DNA of 64,000 nucleotides from Pelagerythrobacter sp041912895. Its GTDB lineage: Bacteria; Pseudomonadota; Alphaproteobacteria; Sphingomonadales; Sphingomonadaceae. Under the pieces are notes generated by a model. The model saw nothing but the letters and a program-made list of their open reading frames with translations, was not told the origin of the DNA and made no database searches. The position numbers and the translations under genes were made by a program. Of this stretch, positions 29,501 to 37,901 are shown one piece after another. Where the stretch lies: NCBI RefSeq assembly GCF_041912895.1, contig NZ_JAYSGI010000001.1, positions 1 through 64,000 on the forward strand, written 5' to 3'. Positions within the stretch are counted from its first letter, which is position 1; every line of letters starts with the position of its first letter.

Positions 29501-29922
29501 GCGATCTTGCCCTGGCTGACGAGCGCCGGGCTGTGCGCCCCGGTCGCGGCGTCGGCGAAGGTCAGTGCAACGTCCTTCGCGCGCACGTCGCGCCCGTTGA
29601 CGCGGTAGGCGCTGCCCGCGCCGCGCTCGATCCGGCGCAGCACCTCCAGTTCGTCGCCGTCGTCGGCCTCGGCCTGGAGCACGACTTCGGCGAAGTCGCG
29701 CGGCGGGCGGCTGGCGGTGCCCGCGAAGATCACGTCCTCCATCCCGCCCGAGCGCATGGACTTGGGCGAATTCTCGCCCATGACCCAGCGGATTGCTTCG
29801 AGCAGGTTGGACTTGCCGCAGCCGTTGGGGCCGACCACGCCGGTGAGGCCCGGCTCGATGCTCAGCGTGGCAGGCTCGACGAAGCTCTTGAACCCGCTGA
29901 GCCTGAGCCGCCTGATCCGCAT
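26503..29922 (-). CDS. smc: chromosome segregation ATPase SMC
   Basis: 1139 residues. Condensin ATPase that organises the chromosome. N-terminal Walker A VVGPNGCGKSN, two long coiled coils rich in Ala, Glu and Arg (about 165-480 and 640-930), a hinge between them, and the C-terminal signature LLSGGEQALTAIALIF followed by Walker B ICVLDEVDAPLDDAN. It is downstream of the two DsbA-like genes and dciA on the same strand, a conserved grouping in Alphaproteobacteria. Confidence 0.97.
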   Translation of the reverse strand: MRIRRLRLSGFKSFVEPATLSIEPGLTGVVGPNGCGKSNLLEAIRWVMGENSPKSMRSGGMEDVIFAGTASRPPRDFAEVVLQAEADDGDELEVLRRIERGAGSAYRVNGRDVRAKDVALTFADAATGAHSPALVSQGKIAQVIAAKPAERRMMLEEAAGIAGLHVRRRDAESKLRQTEANLARLEDLMAGLDSQIASLRRQAKQAERYTKLSDQIRVAEARLLFARWRDAAAAAEAAREEAKAAEARVAGAKEDADAAQKAQHSAAKALAAARDELADRRDDSSAHEHRMAALTSQLEAAEQRLADLDRQHARLEEDRKDADRLTRDAAEALARLAKDLAANEQALADAEAQRPALAAKLDDSERAGRAAELALAKATADHAGVEAEWRVAQAAIEQAEARVARLDGEARRQDEARRALSEAGDPGEALAEASGAAEDAARELARLREALEADRARRDGLQTARDEAASALAAARAELAGVEREWSALKRDREARERQAAGRKGRPAALDKVRAAKGYERALAAVLGRDAKAPLGTAEGDGRFWTGGAAPAKVADSLADHVPGCPPELAARLALVHIADSDDGRTLGPGEWLVTTGGHLRRWDGFVARGEGAAEAARLEAENRFAELDAELPALREAVESAEAAQASAQDELSALQRALVAAERGVAEASEAERQALRALDQAEAARERTAARLAELDQAASELAEQREQAEADLDDARERKGALPDPATGRATLEAAQAKNEAARSGQQAAAAQLAAHDQGLAVARERAAAQRGDMANWQARSGEAAQRLSGMERRFEEIAEERAITAAKPEGLMREIEQGDAARERLGKDLAEAEAAVASTQGDATAADRAFAEATEALAGFRETRAGLAARAESEEARRGEMARISGERFQSPPPLLPGRFDFDEAGVGDSGGESEEMDRLVAGRERIGPVNLVAAEELARIEGEHGTNAAEQAELAEAVHRLRGSIGSLNREGRERLRAAFEQVDAHFRRLFTRLFEGGQAHLALIDSDDPLEAGLEIYAQPPGKRLQSLTLLSGGEQALTAIALIFALFLTNPAPICVLDEVDAPLDDANIDRFCDLLDAMVKETATRYLIVTHNAVTMSRMHRLFGVTMIEKGVSRLVSVDLGGAEELLAAE

Positions 29923-29956
29923 CGCCGCCTGCCGGTGCCCCCTGCCGTGCGGCGCC

Positions 29957-30709
29957 TTACCTAGCGCCGGCCCGCTGCAGCAGCGCCTCGACCTCGGCCC
30001 AGCTGCTCTCTTCGAGCATGCGGCCGTTGAGGAAGAAGGTCGGCGTGCGAGTGATCTCGTCCTCGCGCGCCTGGCTGTCGAGCCGCTCGGCGAGCTGCTC
30101 CATCGCGCCGAAATCGGCGAGGCAGGTGCGCGCCTGATCCTTGCTCAGCCCGCGCGCGGCGAAGAAATCGAGGAACCCGGCGGCTTCGGCGAAGCCGACG
30201 AAGCGCTGGTTCTCGGGCAGGCCCATCGCCTGTTCGAGCGCGGGCGCGTTCGCTTGCATCGGATCGAGCACCGCGTTGAGGTTCGCCCAGACCTGATCGG
30301 CCAGCGGAACCGCCGCTTCGGGCGCGCCGCAGCTTATCAGCCGGGTCAGGATCAGGTCGGGCGCGCCGTGGATCAGTGTGCTGCGGAACTCGAAGTTCAC
30401 GCGGCCCGAATTGACGTAATCGCCCAGCAGCTCTTCCGAGCCCTGCTGCGCGAACGCGGCGCAGGCCGGGCAGGTGAGCGAGCCGTATTCGACCAGTTCG
30501 ATCGGCGCCTCGGGATTGCCGACGAGGTAGCCGCCTTCGTCGGTCACGGTCACGGTGTCGCGCCACTCGGTGCCTGCGGGCGCGGCCACTTCGGCGGCCG
30601 GCTCGGCGGAGGCGGCAGGCGCGTCGGTCGATTCCGAGCCACAGGCGGCAAGGCCCAGCGCGAGCGGTGCGGCGAGGCTGGCGAGGGCGATCCGGCGAAG
30701 CATGGTCAT
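29957..30709 (-). CDS. DsbA-like thiol:disulfide protein, lipoprotein
   Basis: 250 residues. Lipoprotein signal MTMLRRIALAS ... LALGLAACGS, then a thioredoxin-like DsbA fold with active site CPAC (GSLTCPACAAF). The C-terminal cis-Pro region TRTPTFFLNG is present. The ATG at 30709 was chosen because AAGGA is upstream and it opens the signal. It pairs with the next gene, which has CPHC, so two oxidoreductases of differing redox potential may be made together. Likely anchored in the periplasm. Confidence 0.9.
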   Translation of the reverse strand: MTMLRRIALASLAAPLALGLAACGSESTDAPAASAEPAAEVAAPAGTEWRDTVTVTDEGGYLVGNPEAPIELVEYGSLTCPACAAFAQQGSEELLGDYVNSGRVNFEFRSTLIHGAPDLILTRLISCGAPEAAVPLADQVWANLNAVLDPMQANAPALEQAMGLPENQRFVGFAEAAGFLDFFAARGLSKDQARTCLADFGAMEQLAERLDSQAREDEITRTPTFFLNGRMLEESSWAEVEALLQRAGAR

Positions 30710-30799
30710 GGCGATAAGAGTCCTTGGCAGGATGGGGAAACTAGACGAACGGGGCGACGGGGTGAAGCGCGGGGGCAGGCTGTCCACAGCTTGTCGCCT

Positions 30800-31477
30800 C
30801 TAGAGGCGCGCGTCGAGCTGCGGCGCGAGCATCTTCCAGTCGTGCGTGCCCGCCAGCGTGATGCCGTCGAGCACGAAGCTGGGCGTGCCTTCGATATTGT
30901 ATTTCGCGGTCGCCGCCTGGCTGCTCTCGGCCAGCGCCCGCGCTGCAGCGTCGCTGGCGAGGCAGCGGTCGATCTCGGTCCGCGCGTAACCCCGGCTCTC
31001 CATCAGTTTGTAGAAGCCGAGGTCGGCGGCGATCGCGCGGCGGCGTGCCGGCTGGCTGCCGCTCTGCCACCGGGCGCGCTGCGCCGCGGTCGCCCCGGCG
31101 TAGCGCGGCAGCCATTCGTCCTGCGCGTTCATGAACAGCGTGTGGTTGCGCAGGAACTTGGCGGGCGGGCCGCAGCCGACCAGCATCGTCGCCACCAGAT
31201 CGGCGGAGTTGCGCAGCATTGACCGGATTTCCAGTTCGACCTTGCCGGAGCCGATATAGCCGAGCTGCAGCGGCGCTTCGCCTTCGGTGGTGAAATGCGC
31301 GCAGTGCGGGCAGGTGTAGCTGACGAAGGCGATCAGTTCGACCTTCGCCTCCGGGTTGCCGATGCGATGCGCGCCGTCGGCCTCGACCACGCTGGTGTTC
31401 CAGTTGCCCGCGTTGGCGGGCGCGAAGACCATCGCCGCTGCGAGCAAGCCCGCCTTGGCGACCGCTGCCAGTTTCAT
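30800..31477 (-). CDS. DsbA family thiol:disulfide oxidoreductase
   Basis: 225 residues. Signal peptide MKLAAVAKAGLLAAAMVFAPANA, active site CPHC in SYTCPHCAHF and a cis-Pro loop EGTPSFVLDG. Periplasmic, probably oxidising protein cysteines. The start overlaps the dciA stop by four bases. No obvious dsbB is in the window. Confidence 0.91.
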   Translation of the reverse strand: MKLAAVAKAGLLAAAMVFAPANAGNWNTSVVEADGAHRIGNPEAKVELIAFVSYTCPHCAHFTTEGEAPLQLGYIGSGKVELEIRSMLRNSADLVATMLVGCGPPAKFLRNHTLFMNAQDEWLPRYAGATAAQRARWQSGSQPARRRAIAADLGFYKLMESRGYARTEIDRCLASDAAARALAESSQAATAKYNIEGTPSFVLDGITLAGTHDWKMLAPQLDARL

Positions 31478-32025
31478 TCCTGTTCCTCCTTGCCGCCCAA
31501 GCTGCGAGCGAGCGATTCGAGCACCGTGCGCAATTCCGGGTCGCCGATGTCGCGCAAGCTTTCGCCCAGTTCCATCGGGATCGGCTTGAGCGACGGCGGC
31601 GCCTTCGCGCGTTCCTCTGCCGCCGGCGGCTTAACCTCGCCTTGCCGCAGCTTGACGCGCGATACGGCCTTGTAGCCGAAGAAGCGGTTCACCCGCTCCA
31701 TGATCTCGGGCACGACATGCTGGATCAGCGGTGCGTGCGCGGGCAGCACCACCAATTGCAGGATGCCGTCGGATTTCTCGCCGGGGGGAAAGCGGATCGC
31801 CTCGGGCATGCAGACGCGCGCGTGGCGCTCGCCCACGATCTCGGGCCAGCGGGTGACGACGCTCGACTGGACGAAGCCGAACCGGCGGAAGGCGGTGCGG
31901 CCGATCTGCGGCATCAGGTCCGATATCTGGCGCGCGGGCCCGCCGCGCGGCCGCTCGTATGCGCGGCCCTTCGCCTTGCCCGGCCCCTTCGGTTTCGCGT
32001 CCCGTTCCATTGCGGCAGTGCCCAT
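31474..32025 (-). CDS. DUF721 family protein (DciA-type helicase-loading factor)
   Basis: 183 residues. DUF721 core from PQIGRTAFRRFGFVQ through WPEIVGERHARVC and LQLVVLPAHAPLIQHV; C-terminal low-complexity tail. DciA loads replicative helicase in bacteria without DnaC; the assignment is by family. A second start at MERDAK (32010) is possible. Only 14 bases separate this start from that of mutY on the other strand. Confidence 0.82.
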   Translation of the reverse strand: MGTAAMERDAKPKGPGKAKGRAYERPRGGPARQISDLMPQIGRTAFRRFGFVQSSVVTRWPEIVGERHARVCMPEAIRFPPGEKSDGILQLVVLPAHAPLIQHVVPEIMERVNRFFGYKAVSRVKLRQGEVKPPAAEERAKAPPSLKPIPMELGESLRDIGDPELRTVLESLARSLGGKEEQE

Positions 32026-32039
32026 GCCATAGGCGGCGC

Positions 32040-33086
32040 GTGACTGCCAGTGGCGAGACGATAGCGAGCGCGCTGCTCGCCTGGTACGGGCGGCATGCGC
32101 GCGACCTGCCGTGGCGCGCGCGGCCCGGCGAACCCGCGCCCGATCCGTACCGTGTGTGGCTGTCCGAAGTCATGCTCCAGCAGACCACCGTCGCGGCGGT
32201 GAAGCCCTATTTCGCCGCCTTCACCGCGCGCTGGCCCACCGTCGAGGCGCTCGCCGCCGCGCCGGAGGACGCGGTGATGGCCGCGTGGGCGGGCCTCGGA
32301 TATTACTCCCGCGCGCGCAATCTGGTGAAATGCGCGCGCGTCGTGGCGGACAGGGGCGGCTTTCCCGACACCGAGGCCGAATTGCGCAAGCTGCCGGGGC
32401 TCGGCGACTACACCGCCGCCGCGGTCGCCGCGATCGCCTTCGCCCGGCGCGCGGTGGTGGTCGACGCCAATGTCGAGCGGGTGGTCGCGCGGCTGTTCGC
32501 GGTGGAGGCACCGCTGCCGCCTGCGCGCAAGGCGATCCGCGCGCATGCCGATGCGATCACGCCGGAGGAAAACGCGGGCGATTTCGCGCAGGCGATGATG
32601 GATCTCGGCTCGGGCATTTGCACCGCGCGCGATCCCAAGTGTCTGCTGTGCCCGCTCTCGGCGAATTGCGAGGGGCGGCGGCGCGGCGATCCGGCACGCT
32701 ATCCGGTCAAGGCGCCGAAAAAGGCGAAGCCGCAGCGCACGGGCACCGCGTGGTGGATCGAGCGCGAGGGCCGCGTCTGGCTGGTGCGCCGGCCCGGCAG
32801 CGGAATGCTCGGCGGCATGCGCGCCTTGCCCGACGACGGCTGGTCCGCACGGGGCGACGGCGACGCGCAGCCGCCGGTAGCGGGCGATTGGCAGGATACC
32901 GGAACCGTGCGCCACGGCTTCACCCACTTCGATCTCGATCTGCGGGTGATGGCGCTGCGCGACGCGCCCGATATGCCGGGCGAGGGCGCGTGGTGGCCGA
33001 TGGACGAACTCGCCGCCGCCGGGCTGCCCACGCTGTTCGCGAAAGCGGCGCGCCGGGCGCTCGCGCGGGAGATCGAGATCAGATAA
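32040..33086 (+). CDS. mutY: adenine DNA glycosylase
   Basis: 348 residues from a GTG start chosen so that the N-terminus reads VTASGETIASALLAWYGRHA. Removes adenine opposite 8-oxoguanine. Catalytic Glu43 in LSEVMLQQTT, helix-hairpin-helix LPGLGDYTAAAV and Asp in VVDANVERV, then the 4Fe-4S site CTARDPKCLLCPLSANC. A C-terminal Nudix-like domain follows (WWIEREGRVWLVRR). The last eight bases overlap the opposing small gene. Confidence 0.94.
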   Translation: MTASGETIASALLAWYGRHARDLPWRARPGEPAPDPYRVWLSEVMLQQTTVAAVKPYFAAFTARWPTVEALAAAPEDAVMAAWAGLGYYSRARNLVKCARVVADRGGFPDTEAELRKLPGLGDYTAAAVAAIAFARRAVVVDANVERVVARLFAVEAPLPPARKAIRAHADAITPEENAGDFAQAMMDLGSGICTARDPKCLLCPLSANCEGRRRGDPARYPVKAPKKAKPQRTGTAWWIEREGRVWLVRRPGSGMLGGMRALPDDGWSARGDGDAQPPVAGDWQDTGTVRHGFTHFDLDLRVMALRDAPDMPGEGAWWPMDELAAAGLPTLFAKAARRALAREIEIR

Positions 33087-33300
33087 ACCCGCCGCCCAGC
33101 ATCAGGCGGATCACCGCGATCGCGAACACGATCAGGCAGAAATTCCGCCCGCCGTTGCTCGACGACATCGCGCCCAGGCCGATGCCGATCACCACCACCG
33201 GCAGCGCGAACCAGTTGCCCCAGCCGAGGAAGGGGATTGTGGAAGGGATCACGATCACCAGCGCGACGATCCCGGCGAGAATGGAAAGCAGGTTCAGCAT
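33079..33300 (-). CDS. small membrane protein of unknown function
   Basis: 73 residues, MLNLLSILAGIVALVIVIPS, with two or three hydrophobic segments (2-20, 32-45 and 53-70) and few charges. The ATG is at 33300 and no ribosome binding site is obvious; a -10-like TATAGA lies about ten bases upstream, so the message may be leaderless. A long opposite-strand frame continues upstream but is a shadow of the serine hydrolase. Confidence 0.6.
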   Translation of the reverse strand: MLNLLSILAGIVALVIVIPSTIPFLGWGNWFALPVVVIGIGLGAMSSSNGGRNFCLIVFAIAVIRLMLGGGFI

Positions 33301-33320
33301 GTGTTCTATATGGATAACAC
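33301..33320. promoter_or_regulatory. inverted repeat at the start of the small membrane gene
   Basis: GTGTT and AACAC arms around CTATATGGAT, seven of ten pairs matching. It overlaps the likely -10 region of the minus-strand gene and could be an operator. Confidence 0.3.
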
Positions 33321-33402
33321 AGCACGGCCTTGCAAGCGCAATTGACCGTTCAGCCGCGATGCCCCACACCCTCGCGGGTCGATTGCAAAAAAGGACCGTT
33401 CG

Positions 33403-34743
33403 ATGGGATCGAGGACGTTCGATGAGGTGGCGGTATCGCGCCGGGGATTGCTTCGCGGCGGGGCGCTGCTGGGGGCCGGGGCCGCGCTCGCCGCGCTGCC
33501 GATGGGGCGCGCCGCTTTCGCGCAGGCGGGGCAATGGCCCGCGGTCACCGCGCTGGCCGATCGCTACGTCACATCGCGCAAGCTCGCCAACATGGTCTCG
33601 GTGCTCGGCTGGCAGCAGCGCGCGCCCGACGTGATCGCGAAGGGCACGCTGGCGATCGGCCAGGCCGCGCCCGCCGGGATCGACAGTCTCTACCGCATCT
33701 ATTCGATGACCAAGCCGATCACCGGCATGGCCGCGATGATGCTGATCGAGGACGACAAGCTCGAACTCGACCAGCCGCTCGCGGAAATCCTGCCCGCCTT
33801 CGCCGACATGCGGGTGCAGAAGACCTACGACGGCTCGATCACCGATCTCGAGCCTGCCGAGCGGCCGATCACCATCCGCCACCTGCTGACCCACACCGCC
33901 GGGCTCGGCTATTCGATCATCCAGAAGGGGCCGATCAAGGCCGCCTACGAGCGCGCGGGGGCGATTCCCGGGCAAGTGACCAAGCTGCCGCTCGGCGAGA
34001 TCTTCGGCCGCGGCCAGCCCGCGCCCAGCCTGGAGGCGTTCGCCGACAACCTCGCCGCGCTGCCGCTCGTCGCGCAGCCGGGCACGCGCTGGTCCTATTC
34101 GGTCGCGCTCGACCTGATGGGCCGGGTGATCGAGGTGGCCAGCGGCCAGCCGTTCGATGCCTTCCTGCAGGAACGGATGTTCGATCCGCTGGGCATGACG
34201 AGCACGTGGTTCCGCGTGCCCGCGAGCGAGGTCGGGCGGCTGACGACGAACTACGGCATTATGAACGGCACGCTGCTGCCGCTCGATCCGGCGCGCGCCT
34301 CGGTCTATCTCGATGCCCCCGCGTTCCCCTTCGGCGGGGCGGGGCTCGTTTCCAGCCCGGCGGACTACGACCGCTTCCTGCGCATGCTGGTCGGCTACGG
34401 CGAGTTCGAGGGCAAGCGCGTGATGAGCGAAGCGGCGGTTCGCCTCGGCACCTCGAACCTGCTGCCCGAAGGGGTGACGACCGAGGGCACCTTCGCCGCC
34501 GGATCGGGCTTCGGCGCGGGCGGCCGCGTGGGGCTGGGCGCGGAAGCGGGCACCTACGGCTGGGGCGGCGCGGCGGGCACGGTCGCCTTCGCCGACCTCA
34601 AGCGCGGCCTGCGCGCGGGCATGTTCACGCAATACATGCCGGTCGAGACCTATCCGCTGCATTCCGAATTTCCCGCGGCCGTGGTCGCCGACGTGATGGC
34701 GCTAGCGAAGCAGGGGGCCGGGATGCAGGGGGCGCAGGGCTGA
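33403..34743 (+). CDS. serine hydrolase, class C beta-lactamase-like
   Basis: 446 residues. Twin-arginine signal (SRRGLLRGGALLGAGAALAA) for export in folded form. Active-site SxxK is Ser101-Met-Thr-Lys104 in IYSMTKPITG. The second motif reads YSV (RWSYSVALDL) rather than the Tyr-x-Asn of true class C beta-lactamases, which favours an esterase/peptidase of the EstB type. AAGGA is eight bases before the ATG. Confidence 0.87.
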   Translation: MGSRTFDEVAVSRRGLLRGGALLGAGAALAALPMGRAAFAQAGQWPAVTALADRYVTSRKLANMVSVLGWQQRAPDVIAKGTLAIGQAAPAGIDSLYRIYSMTKPITGMAAMMLIEDDKLELDQPLAEILPAFADMRVQKTYDGSITDLEPAERPITIRHLLTHTAGLGYSIIQKGPIKAAYERAGAIPGQVTKLPLGEIFGRGQPAPSLEAFADNLAALPLVAQPGTRWSYSVALDLMGRVIEVASGQPFDAFLQERMFDPLGMTSTWFRVPASEVGRLTTNYGIMNGTLLPLDPARASVYLDAPAFPFGGAGLVSSPADYDRFLRMLVGYGEFEGKRVMSEAAVRLGTSNLLPEGVTTEGTFAAGSGFGAGGRVGLGAEAGTYGWGGAAGTVAFADLKRGLRAGMFTQYMPVETYPLHSEFPAAVVADVMALAKQGAGMQGAQG

Positions 34744-34747
34744 CGGG

Positions 34748-35638
34748 GTGCCGGGCAAGCCAGCGCTCGCCTTCACCGGCTGCCGCCTCGACCGCGCGGA
34801 CAACGTGCGCGCCGACCCGGAGGCGCTGGCCGGCCTGATGAACTGGCGCGCGCGCCTGCTCGCGCTCGACGGCATGATGCCCGCGCTGGACGATACCGGA
34901 CGGCTCGCCTGGGGCACGCTGGCCGACGCGCCGGACGATGCCGAGCTGGTGTTCCTCGGGCTGGACGAAGGAAAAGCCTGCTTCGCCGCCGTCCCGCCGC
35001 ACGGCGATTCGCGTCCGCGCATGGCGAACCCCGCGCTGTGGAGCCTGATGGCGGCGCTCTCGCCCGAAGACCTCGCGCTCTACGGCGGCGCGCGCAGCCT
35101 GGTGGACTGGCACGCGCGACACCGCTTCTGCGCCGCGTGCGGCGGCGACACGCGGATCGCCAAGGGCGGCTGGCAACGCGATTGCCCCGCGGAACAGGGC
35201 GGCTGCGAGGCGCAGCATTTCCCGCGCACCGATCCCGTCACGATCATGCTGGTGGAGCATGGCGGCAAGCTGATGCTCGGCCGCGGCCTCGGCTGGCCCG
35301 AGGGGCGCTTTTCCGCGCTCGCGGGCTTCGTCGAGCCGGGCGAATCGATCGAGGAAGCCGTCGCGCGCGAGGTGCTGGAAGAATCAGGCGTGCGCGTGCG
35401 CGACGTCAGCTACGTCGCCAGCCAGCCGTGGCCGTTTCCCAGCCAGCTCATGATCGGCTGCCATTCACATGCCGACGACGACGTGCTGACCATCGACGAA
35501 ACCGAAATGGCCGAAGTTCGCTGGTTCACCCGCGCCGAGGTCCAAGCCGCGCTCGCGGGCGAGGAAGGCGCGGCCTTCACCGCCCCGCCGCCCCACGCGA
35601 TCGCGCACCACCTGCTCCACTGGTGGATCGGCGCCTAG
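34748..35638 (+). CDS. nudC: NAD(+) diphosphatase (NudC type)
   Basis: 296 residues from a GTG start. Nudix hydrolase that removes NAD caps or cleaves NADH. Zinc cysteines are Cys128, Cys131, Cys146 and Cys153; the Nudix box GFVEPGESIEEAVAREVLEE is near 193-212; and SQPWPFPSQLM is the NudC-specific motif. The stop codon overlaps that of the opposing DUF5694 gene in a shared CTAG. Confidence 0.95.
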   Translation: MPGKPALAFTGCRLDRADNVRADPEALAGLMNWRARLLALDGMMPALDDTGRLAWGTLADAPDDAELVFLGLDEGKACFAAVPPHGDSRPRMANPALWSLMAALSPEDLALYGGARSLVDWHARHRFCAACGGDTRIAKGGWQRDCPAEQGGCEAQHFPRTDPVTIMLVEHGGKLMLGRGLGWPEGRFSALAGFVEPGESIEEAVAREVLEESGVRVRDVSYVASQPWPFPSQLMIGCHSHADDDVLTIDETEMAEVRWFTRAEVQAALAGEEGAAFTAPPPHAIAHHLLHWWIGA

Positions 35639-36729
35639 CGAAGCACCGGCAGTACGTCGACCAACTGCACGTCGCGCATATGGCTCAGATACGCTTCGTA
35701 ATAGCCCTTGTGCGAAGCGCCGACGATCGCGAGCATCCGCGTCCCCGGATCGCGGCCGAGCACTTCGCGGATATTCGCGACCATGCGCAAGTTGCGCGTT
35801 TCCCAATAGGCGACGTAGCGCCTGCCGTAAGCGCCCGGCGAAGGCTCGGCGAGCGCGGCCCCGAAATCGGAGCGATAGGCCTCGATCGCATAAGACGGCG
35901 CGTTGTAGGCGCGATAGATGTCGAGCAGCGCGCCGGGCTGCCCCAGCCGGCCTTCCAGCGCGTCGCTCTGCGCAATCCGCGCCTTCGTGGCGGGGTTGTC
36001 CCACGCGGCTGCAACGGCTGTGCCGTAAGCATCGTCGTCGATGCCTTCGCCCGCGTAGTTCGACTGATCGTCCACGCACCAGACCCGCTCAAGCCCCGAT
36101 CGCGCCGCCACCCGCGCGGCGACCAGATCGCTCTCGTTCTCGCGTGTCATCCGCTCGTCGAGAAAAGTCGCCAGCCCTTCGGTAAGGTTGCCATCGGCCC
36201 GCCGCTCGCCCTCGGGCAAGCGCAGCCACTGGACCAGCGCCGATGTCGGCTCGCCCGCCGCGAGCAGCACGGCGGCCAGTTCGCGCCGCATCTCCGGCGG
36301 CGGATCGTCGGGCCACTCGGCCAGCATCCGCTCCACCGCCGCGTTGGCTGCGGGCACGTCGAGCCCGGCCGCCTGTCCGGCATCGGCGGGATCGAAGCAA
36401 TAGCTCTCGATCTCCTCCGCATCGTAGCGCGCGGGCTGCCGCCGCATCGTGTCGCACGCGAGGCCGGAGATGTTCTCGACCGCCACCGCCGTCGGCTTCC
36501 ATTCGACGAGGCGATCCACCAGCGGCCCGGCCATTTCGGCGCGGAAGGCATCGGGCAGTTGCGAGAGATGCGGCGACCCCAGCACCATCACCGCATTCGG
36601 CTCGCCCGCAGGCCGATCGTCGAGATCGCCGGGCCGAAACGCAGGCTCGTAGCTTTGCGCGGCCGCCGAACCGGCGAGGCCCAGCGCCAGAAGCAGCGCC
36701 GTGAATTTCGATATTGTCCTGCCTTTCAT
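35635..36729 (-). CDS. DUF5694 family secreted protein
   Basis: 364 residues. Signal peptide MKGRTISKFTALLLALGLAG ... AAAQ; then AVMVLGSPHLSQLPDAF and WKPTAVAVE, which I associate with DUF5694, and a C-terminal DPGTRMLAIVGASHKGYYEA. AGGGGGAG before the ATG is a strong binding site. Likely periplasmic. The fold recalls TraB/erythromycin-esterase-like proteins, but no activity is established. Confidence 0.75.
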   Translation of the reverse strand: MKGRTISKFTALLLALGLAGSAAAQSYEPAFRPGDLDDRPAGEPNAVMVLGSPHLSQLPDAFRAEMAGPLVDRLVEWKPTAVAVENISGLACDTMRRQPARYDAEEIESYCFDPADAGQAAGLDVPAANAAVERMLAEWPDDPPPEMRRELAAVLLAAGEPTSALVQWLRLPEGERRADGNLTEGLATFLDERMTRENESDLVAARVAARSGLERVWCVDDQSNYAGEGIDDDAYGTAVAAAWDNPATKARIAQSDALEGRLGQPGALLDIYRAYNAPSYAIEAYRSDFGAALAEPSPGAYGRRYVAYWETRNLRMVANIREVLGRDPGTRMLAIVGASHKGYYEAYLSHMRDVQLVDVLPVLR

Positions 36730-36820
36730 CGCTCCCCCTTTTCGTGATGAAGTTATGGCTGGCAGGCGAAAAGCGCAAATGGCAAGATCGACAAAGCGAT
36801 CACGACTTCTGGAGAACGAT

Positions 36821-37498
36821 ATGACGGAATATGAACAGATCACGGCTCTCAAAAAAGATGTGGCGCGCATGAAGCTCGCCCTTTCGGCAATTCTGCTTTG
36901 TGGCGCAGGCGTTGCCCTCGTTGCCGCGACGGCTCCGAAAGAAGATGTCTCGTTCGGAACCGTCACCGCCGAGCGTATCAATATCGTTGAACCCGATGGT
37001 CTGTTTCGCGCGGTCCTGACCAACGGTGCGCGATCACCGGGGCCGATGAAGGAGGCCCGGATCGGCGCCGAGGAGGGGCACCGCAATTTTCCGATCGGCG
37101 GCCTCATTCTCTACGATGCGGCGGGGCAGGAACAGGGCGGCGTGGGAACCGGCGGTTCGAGCGAACAGGGATCGCTGGCGGTGAACGCGCTTGATTGGCC
37201 GGCCGGTGCCGACGGGGGCTTTGGCGAAGCCATCGCGACTTACCGCCGGGTGGACGCGGAAGGCGTGGCATCGTCGGGCATCCAGTTCGCCGATCGGCCA
37301 GCCGCAGGCGCATTGCCGACCGATGGCGTCGACCGACGCAGGATCAAACTCCAGAACGTCGACAGGGATGCGGAGGTTCTGCTGGCCGACGCCGAAGGAA
37401 ACGACCGTATCAAGCTGCGCGTGGACGCCGGTGGCGAGGCCAGCATCGAAATAGTCGATCGTGAGGGCAACACGGTGTTCCGAGCGCCGGAAAACTGA
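36821..37498 (+). CDS. membrane-anchored hypothetical protein with beta repeats
   Basis: 225 residues. One N-terminal hydrophobic segment (about 18-36, MKLALSAILLCGAGVALVA) after a short coiled stretch, then a periplasmic domain made of recurring segments such as ERINIVEPDGLFRAVLTN, VLLADAEGNDRIKLRVD and IEIVDREGNTVF. These suggest a beta-helix or repeat sheet. GGAGAAC precedes the ATG. Function unknown; its neighbours give no hint. Confidence 0.7.
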   Translation: MTEYEQITALKKDVARMKLALSAILLCGAGVALVAATAPKEDVSFGTVTAERINIVEPDGLFRAVLTNGARSPGPMKEARIGAEEGHRNFPIGGLILYDAAGQEQGGVGTGGSSEQGSLAVNALDWPAGADGGFGEAIATYRRVDAEGVASSGIQFADRPAAGALPTDGVDRRRIKLQNVDRDAEVLLADAEGNDRIKLRVDAGGEASIEIVDREGNTVFRAPEN

Positions 37499-37508
37499 TG
37501 ACGCCGCC

Positions 37509-37901
37509 CTAGACCAGCCCCAGCCGCGTCAGCTTGCCCATCAGCCTGCCGGGCAGCACGTCGCCGATGTCCTCGTCGTCGGCGAGGTCGCGCGGGGCGT
37601 CGTCTTCGGCGAGATAGCGCCAGCCCTGGTGGGCGCGCTTGGGGCGGGGGTGGACGGGGACCAGTTCGGGCTTGAGGCGGATGGTCCAGTGCCCGTCGCG
37701 GCGCTGTTCGAACCCGATGATCTCGCACCGCGCGACGATCGCGTGGTCGAGGATCCAGTAGAGCGAGCCGCCGATCATCTCCTCGTGCCGCCGGGGCAGG
37801 TAGCGGGTGCGCATATGCGCTTCCGGCCCCGCCTCGACCCACGCGCGCAGGGAATCGATTCCCTTCGAGCGGTAGGCGATCTTGGTCATGTTGAGCGGCA
37901 T
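37509..37901 (-). CDS. DUF1489 family protein
   Basis: 130 residues starting MPLNMTKIAYRSKGIDSLRA. The conserved core includes HMRTRYLPRRHEEM, GSLYWILDHAIVARCEI and GWRYLAEDDAP. The family is widespread in Alphaproteobacteria without a known function. The start was chosen by the family N-terminus; the other candidate is four codons later. No signal or membrane segment. Stands alone, downstream of a 219-base gap. Confidence 0.8.
   Translation of the reverse strand: MPLNMTKIAYRSKGIDSLRAWVEAGPEAHMRTRYLPRRHEEMIGGSLYWILDHAIVARCEIIGFEQRRDGHWTIRLKPELVPVHPRPKRAHQGWRYLAEDDAPRDLADDEDIGDVLPGRLMGKLTRLGLV

Noticed and set aside
33301..34662. Long N-terminal extension of the small membrane protein
   Set aside because: The extension is antisense to the serine hydrolase with its SxxK motif, and the hydrophobic protein makes sense from its own ATG at 33300.
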